A stretch of DNA of 64,000 bases. Source: JBEIHI01 sp964655245. Lineage in GTDB: Bacteria > Bdellovibrionota > UBA2394. A program made the translations under genes and the position numbers. This document shows positions 61,595 through 64,000 of the stretch, one piece after another. How positions within the stretch are numbered: position 1 is the first letter of the stretch; each line of letters starts with the position of its first letter. Below the pieces are notes generated by a model, which was not told where the DNA came from, did not search any database, and saw nothing but the letters and a program-made list of their open reading frames with translations. The DNA lies in NCBI GenBank assembly GCA_964655245.1, contig CAZZLQ010000001.1, positions 30,348-94,347 on the forward strand. The letters run 5' to 3'.

Positions 61595-62695
61595 ATGAAG
61601 GATCGTTTGCAGGCCATTCTTGATCGCTTTGATCATTTGACTGATCAGCTGTCTGATCCTGCCGTTATCTCTGACAATCAAAGATTCCGATCACTTTCTC
61701 AAGAGAGATCTTCTCTTGAGAAAGTGGTCGAACTTTCTCGTGTTTTCTTAGAGCTGACCAAGCGCAAGGAAGGTGCGGAGGAGCTCGTGAAGTCCGGTGG
61801 AGAAATGGCAGAGCTGGCCTCGGAGGAGATTCGCGAGGTCAATCGTGAGATTCCGGAGCTTGAGAAAAAGATTCTGATTGAGCTTCTGCCCAAGGATCCT
61901 CACGAAGGTCGAAACACTTTGATTGAAATTCGAGCAGGTGCTGGAGGCGACGAAGCATCTCTCTTTGCAGCTGATCTGATCCGAATGTACCTCAAGTACG
62001 CTGCCAAAAAAGGCTGGTCTGGCGAAATCATCAGTGAGTCGTTTTCCGAAAAAGGGGGCTACAAAGAAGTGGTCGCTATGCTTTCGGGTCCAGATGTTTA
62101 TGGATCTCTCAAATTTGAATCTGGTGTTCATCGCGTTCAGCGGATCCCTGTCACAGAAGCTTCTGGAAGAATTCATACGTCGACCGTGACTGTTGCCATC
62201 ATGCCTGAGGCCACAGATGCTGAAGTTGATGTTGATGAGAAGGATTTAAAGATTGAGACCATGCGGGCCGGTGGCGCAGGGGGTCAGCATGTCAACAAGA
62301 CTGAATCGGCCGTGCGAATTACACATCTTCCTACGAATACCGTTGTGATTTGTCGGGATGAGCGATCGCAAATCAAAAATCGTGCGCGAGCGATGCAAGT
62401 GCTTCGAACGCGCTTACTTGATCAGCAGATTGAAAAGCAAAATTCGGAGCTGGCGGCTCAGCGAAAGGCTCAAGTTGGAACGGGAGATCGGTCCGAGCGA
62501 ATTCGAACCTATAACTTCCAGCAGGAACGCGTAACAGACCATCGTATTGGACTCACTCTCAAGAAGCTCTCAAGCGTCATGGAGGGAGATTTGGATGAAA
62601 TCGTCCAGTCGCTGCAGCAAGATGAGTACACACGAAAGCTTGCTGAGAGTCTGGGGCAGCCAGTGCCCACTCGACAGATCTCCTCTGATGACTAG
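61595..62695 (+). CDS. prfA: peptide chain release factor 1
   Basis: RF1 reads UAA and UAG. The 366 residues have the anticodon-like PVT tripeptide (QRIPVTEASGRIHTS), the GGQ motif (RAGGAGGQHVNKTES), and the usual N-terminal coiled region. ATG follows rpmE by 24 bases. It is directly followed by prmC, which methylates the GGQ glutamine. Confidence 0.96.
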   Translation: MKDRLQAILDRFDHLTDQLSDPAVISDNQRFRSLSQERSSLEKVVELSRVFLELTKRKEGAEELVKSGGEMAELASEEIREVNREIPELEKKILIELLPKDPHEGRNTLIEIRAGAGGDEASLFAADLIRMYLKYAAKKGWSGEIISESFSEKGGYKEVVAMLSGPDVYGSLKFESGVHRVQRIPVTEASGRIHTSTVTVAIMPEATDAEVDVDEKDLKIETMRAGGAGGQHVNKTESAVRITHLPTNTVVICRDERSQIKNRARAMQVLRTRLLDQQIEKQNSELAAQRKAQVGTGDRSERIRTYNFQQERVTDHRIGLTLKKLSSVMEGDLDEIVQSLQQDEYTRKLAESLGQPVPTRQISSDD

Positions 62696-62697
62696 TT

Positions 62698-63543
62698 ATG
62701 TCTCAGCTGTTTCAAAGATTGAAGGAAGCGACTGAACTCCTCAAAGAGAAAAATTTTGAGAGAGCTGAGGTTGAAGCTCGAGCCTTAATGTCGATTGTTT
62801 TGCGTTGTGACTCCGCTGCGATTATCGCTCAGGATGATCGCTTACTCTCGACTGAAGAGGACTCTCAGTTTGAAGAACTACTCAAACGTCGTTTGAGACA
62901 TGAACCCATTGCTTATTTGCGAGGAGAGAAAGAGTTTTTTGGGCGGAAGTTCAAGGTCTCTCCTGGCTGTTTAATCCCTAGACCGGAAACCGAAAGTCTT
63001 GTGGAAGAAGTGGTTCGATGGATTCGCTCGCGGGGCATCAGCTCGGGACGAATTCTGGATGTTGGGACTGGTTCTGGCTGCATCGCCATCAGTCTCCAGT
63101 TGGAGTTGGGACCTGAGTTTCGAGTGGTGGCTGTCGATCGATCGCCGGAAGCGCTTTCTCTGGCTAAGGCGAACGCGCAGTCCTTGGGTGCAGCGAGTAT
63201 CGATTTTTTGCAATGGGACCTTTTGAGAAGTGAGGATTTGGCCATTGAAGATGACTGGACCGTCGTTGTTTCAAATCCACCCTACATCCCATCTCCGGAG
63301 ATTGCCGATTTGCAAGTCGATGTCAGAGATTTTGAACCTCGCATGGCGTTGGATGGCGGTGAAGATGGTCTTCTTTTTGTTCGTGAGATTATTGATCGAT
63401 TTTGGCCCGCCCTCAAAGTTCCGGGCTTATTGGCCTTAGAGCTGCATTCAACGGCTCAAAGGGAACACGTTCAGGGTGAGTTTTCGAGCTTGCGGATGAA
63501 AGATTGGGTCGTAGGCCCCCATCTCTTGATGGAGAGATTGTAA
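62698..63543 (+). CDS. prmC: peptide chain release factor N5-glutamine methyltransferase
   Basis: PrmC methylates the GGQ Gln of release factors. The 281 residues have an N-terminal helical domain (about 1-90) and a Rossmann methyltransferase (ILDVGTGSGCIAISLQLELG) with the NPPY catalytic motif (VVVSNPPYIPSPEI). It starts two bases after the prfA stop, so translation is likely coupled. Length is typical. Confidence 0.95.
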   Translation: MSQLFQRLKEATELLKEKNFERAEVEARALMSIVLRCDSAAIIAQDDRLLSTEEDSQFEELLKRRLRHEPIAYLRGEKEFFGRKFKVSPGCLIPRPETESLVEEVVRWIRSRGISSGRILDVGTGSGCIAISLQLELGPEFRVVAVDRSPEALSLAKANAQSLGAASIDFLQWDLLRSEDLAIEDDWTVVVSNPPYIPSPEIADLQVDVRDFEPRMALDGGEDGLLFVREIIDRFWPALKVPGLLALELHSTAQREHVQGEFSSLRMKDWVVGPHLLMERL

Positions 63544-63583
63544 GTAGTGTTGAATAGTCGAGAGACTAGAAAAGAGGATTGTT

Positions 63584-64000
63584 GTGGATAGCTTGTTGAT
63601 TCAGGGTGGAAAAAAACTGGAGGGATCGGTTGAGATTCCACCAGCCAAAAATGCAGCCTTGCCCCTGTTGTGTTTGAGTTTGCTGACCTCAGAGAGAGTG
63701 CATTTTTCTAATCTTCCACAGGTGATGGATATCCGAAACCTGATGCAGCTTCTTCATGAAATGGGCGCGGAGGATCTGGGGCCAAATACCATTCGAGTCG
63801 GTGAGTTGAGATCGACCGTTGCTCCCTATGAGCTCGTTCGAAAGATGCGTGCATCAATTCTCGTTTTGGGCCCGCTGCTGGCTCGTGCGGGACACGCCGA
63901 AGTTTCGCTTCCGGGGGGATGCGCGATTGGGGAGCGACCTGTGGATATTCATCTCAAGGGTTTAGAAGCTTTGGGTGCGAAGATTGATCTTGAGGGGGGA
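63584..64000 (+). CDS. murA: UDP-N-acetylglucosamine 1-carboxyvinyltransferase (partial, cut at window end)
   Basis: MurA transfers enolpyruvate to UDP-GlcNAc in the first step of murein synthesis. The visible 139 residues include the N-terminal LLIQGGKKLEGSVEIPPAKN, the RKMRASILVLGPLLAR segment and the catalytic Cys loop in LPGGCAIGERPVDIHLKGL. It starts at GTG with AGAGGA upstream, 40 bases after prmC. The gene runs past the right edge. Confidence 0.93.
   Translation, partial: MDSLLIQGGKKLEGSVEIPPAKNAALPLLCLSLLTSERVHFSNLPQVMDIRNLMQLLHEMGAEDLGPNTIRVGELRSTVAPYELVRKMRASILVLGPLLARAGHAEVSLPGGCAIGERPVDIHLKGLEALGAKIDLEGG

Overview
The window is a chromosomal segment of a Gram-negative bacterium with roughly even GC content. 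It most resembles the Bdellovibrionota or another lineage of the former Deltaproteobacteria. This is inferred from the many signal-peptide and lipoprotein genes, the outer-membrane barrels, a FrzS/AglZ-like pseudo-receiver coiled-coil protein, a PilZ protein, a eukaryotic-like Ser/Thr kinase, and the orders tig-clpP-clpX-lon and rho-rpmE-prfA-prmC-murA. No 16S gene is present, so this placement is not proven. I see no insertion sequences, prophage or CRISPR array. Gene density is high.

Layout. 0-6 kb (minus): the proteostasis operon tig-clpP-clpX-lon. 6-16 kb: a secreted protein with four 99-residue repeats, tRNA-Leu(UAG), a purine permease, tRNA-Pro(CGG), a secreted YD-repeat protein, a UbiB-family kinase, a short RNase R, a barrel protein and tRNA-Leu(GAG). 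16-22 kb: a nucleotide-sugar dehydrogenase, then a minus-strand operon of a FrsA-like hydrolase, a dead P-type ATPase relative, a HEAT-repeat protein and a secreted protein, with divergent purB. 23.7-28 kb (minus): three lipoproteins behind a sigma-54-type promoter, and two pilin-like membrane proteins. 28-36 kb (plus): ald, the pseudo-receiver coiled-coil protein, an unknown protein, a ComF-like protein, a small secreted protein, glmU and glmS. 36-40 kb: PilZ protein, a receiver protein with an unusual 5' leader, birA, coaX and a helical protein. 41-45 kb: tRNA-Ser(UGA), a Cu+ ATPase, a CcmH-like protein and a cNMP-fold/multi-His membrane protein. 45-54.5 kb: a barrel with a carboxypeptidase-regulatory-like tail, a Ser/Thr kinase, a very long Ig-repeat surface protein interrupted by a 100-N assembly gap, and a secreted unknown. 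54.7-59.4 kb: a NhaR-like LysR regulator, then an operon of a bacterial eRF1-like protein, a membrane protein and a hibernation-factor-like protein, facing ligA. 59.7-64 kb: rho, rpmE, prfA, prmC and the start of murA.

How the genes work together. Several blocks have clear joint functions: co-translational folding and AAA+ proteolysis; GlcN-6-P to UDP-GlcNAc (glmS, glmU) feeding murA; and translation termination (prfA, prmC, rpmE) with rho. The least conventional items are the P1B-ATPase relative that has lost its actuator domain and every catalytic motif; the eRF1-like/HPF-like gene set, which suggests a ribosome rescue or hibernation module; the CcmH-like/cNMP-fold membrane pair; and the four-repeat secreted protein.

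Limits. All functional calls come from reading motifs by eye; no database search or structure prediction was run. Start codons were chosen from ribosome-binding sites and family lengths and are sometimes ambiguous.
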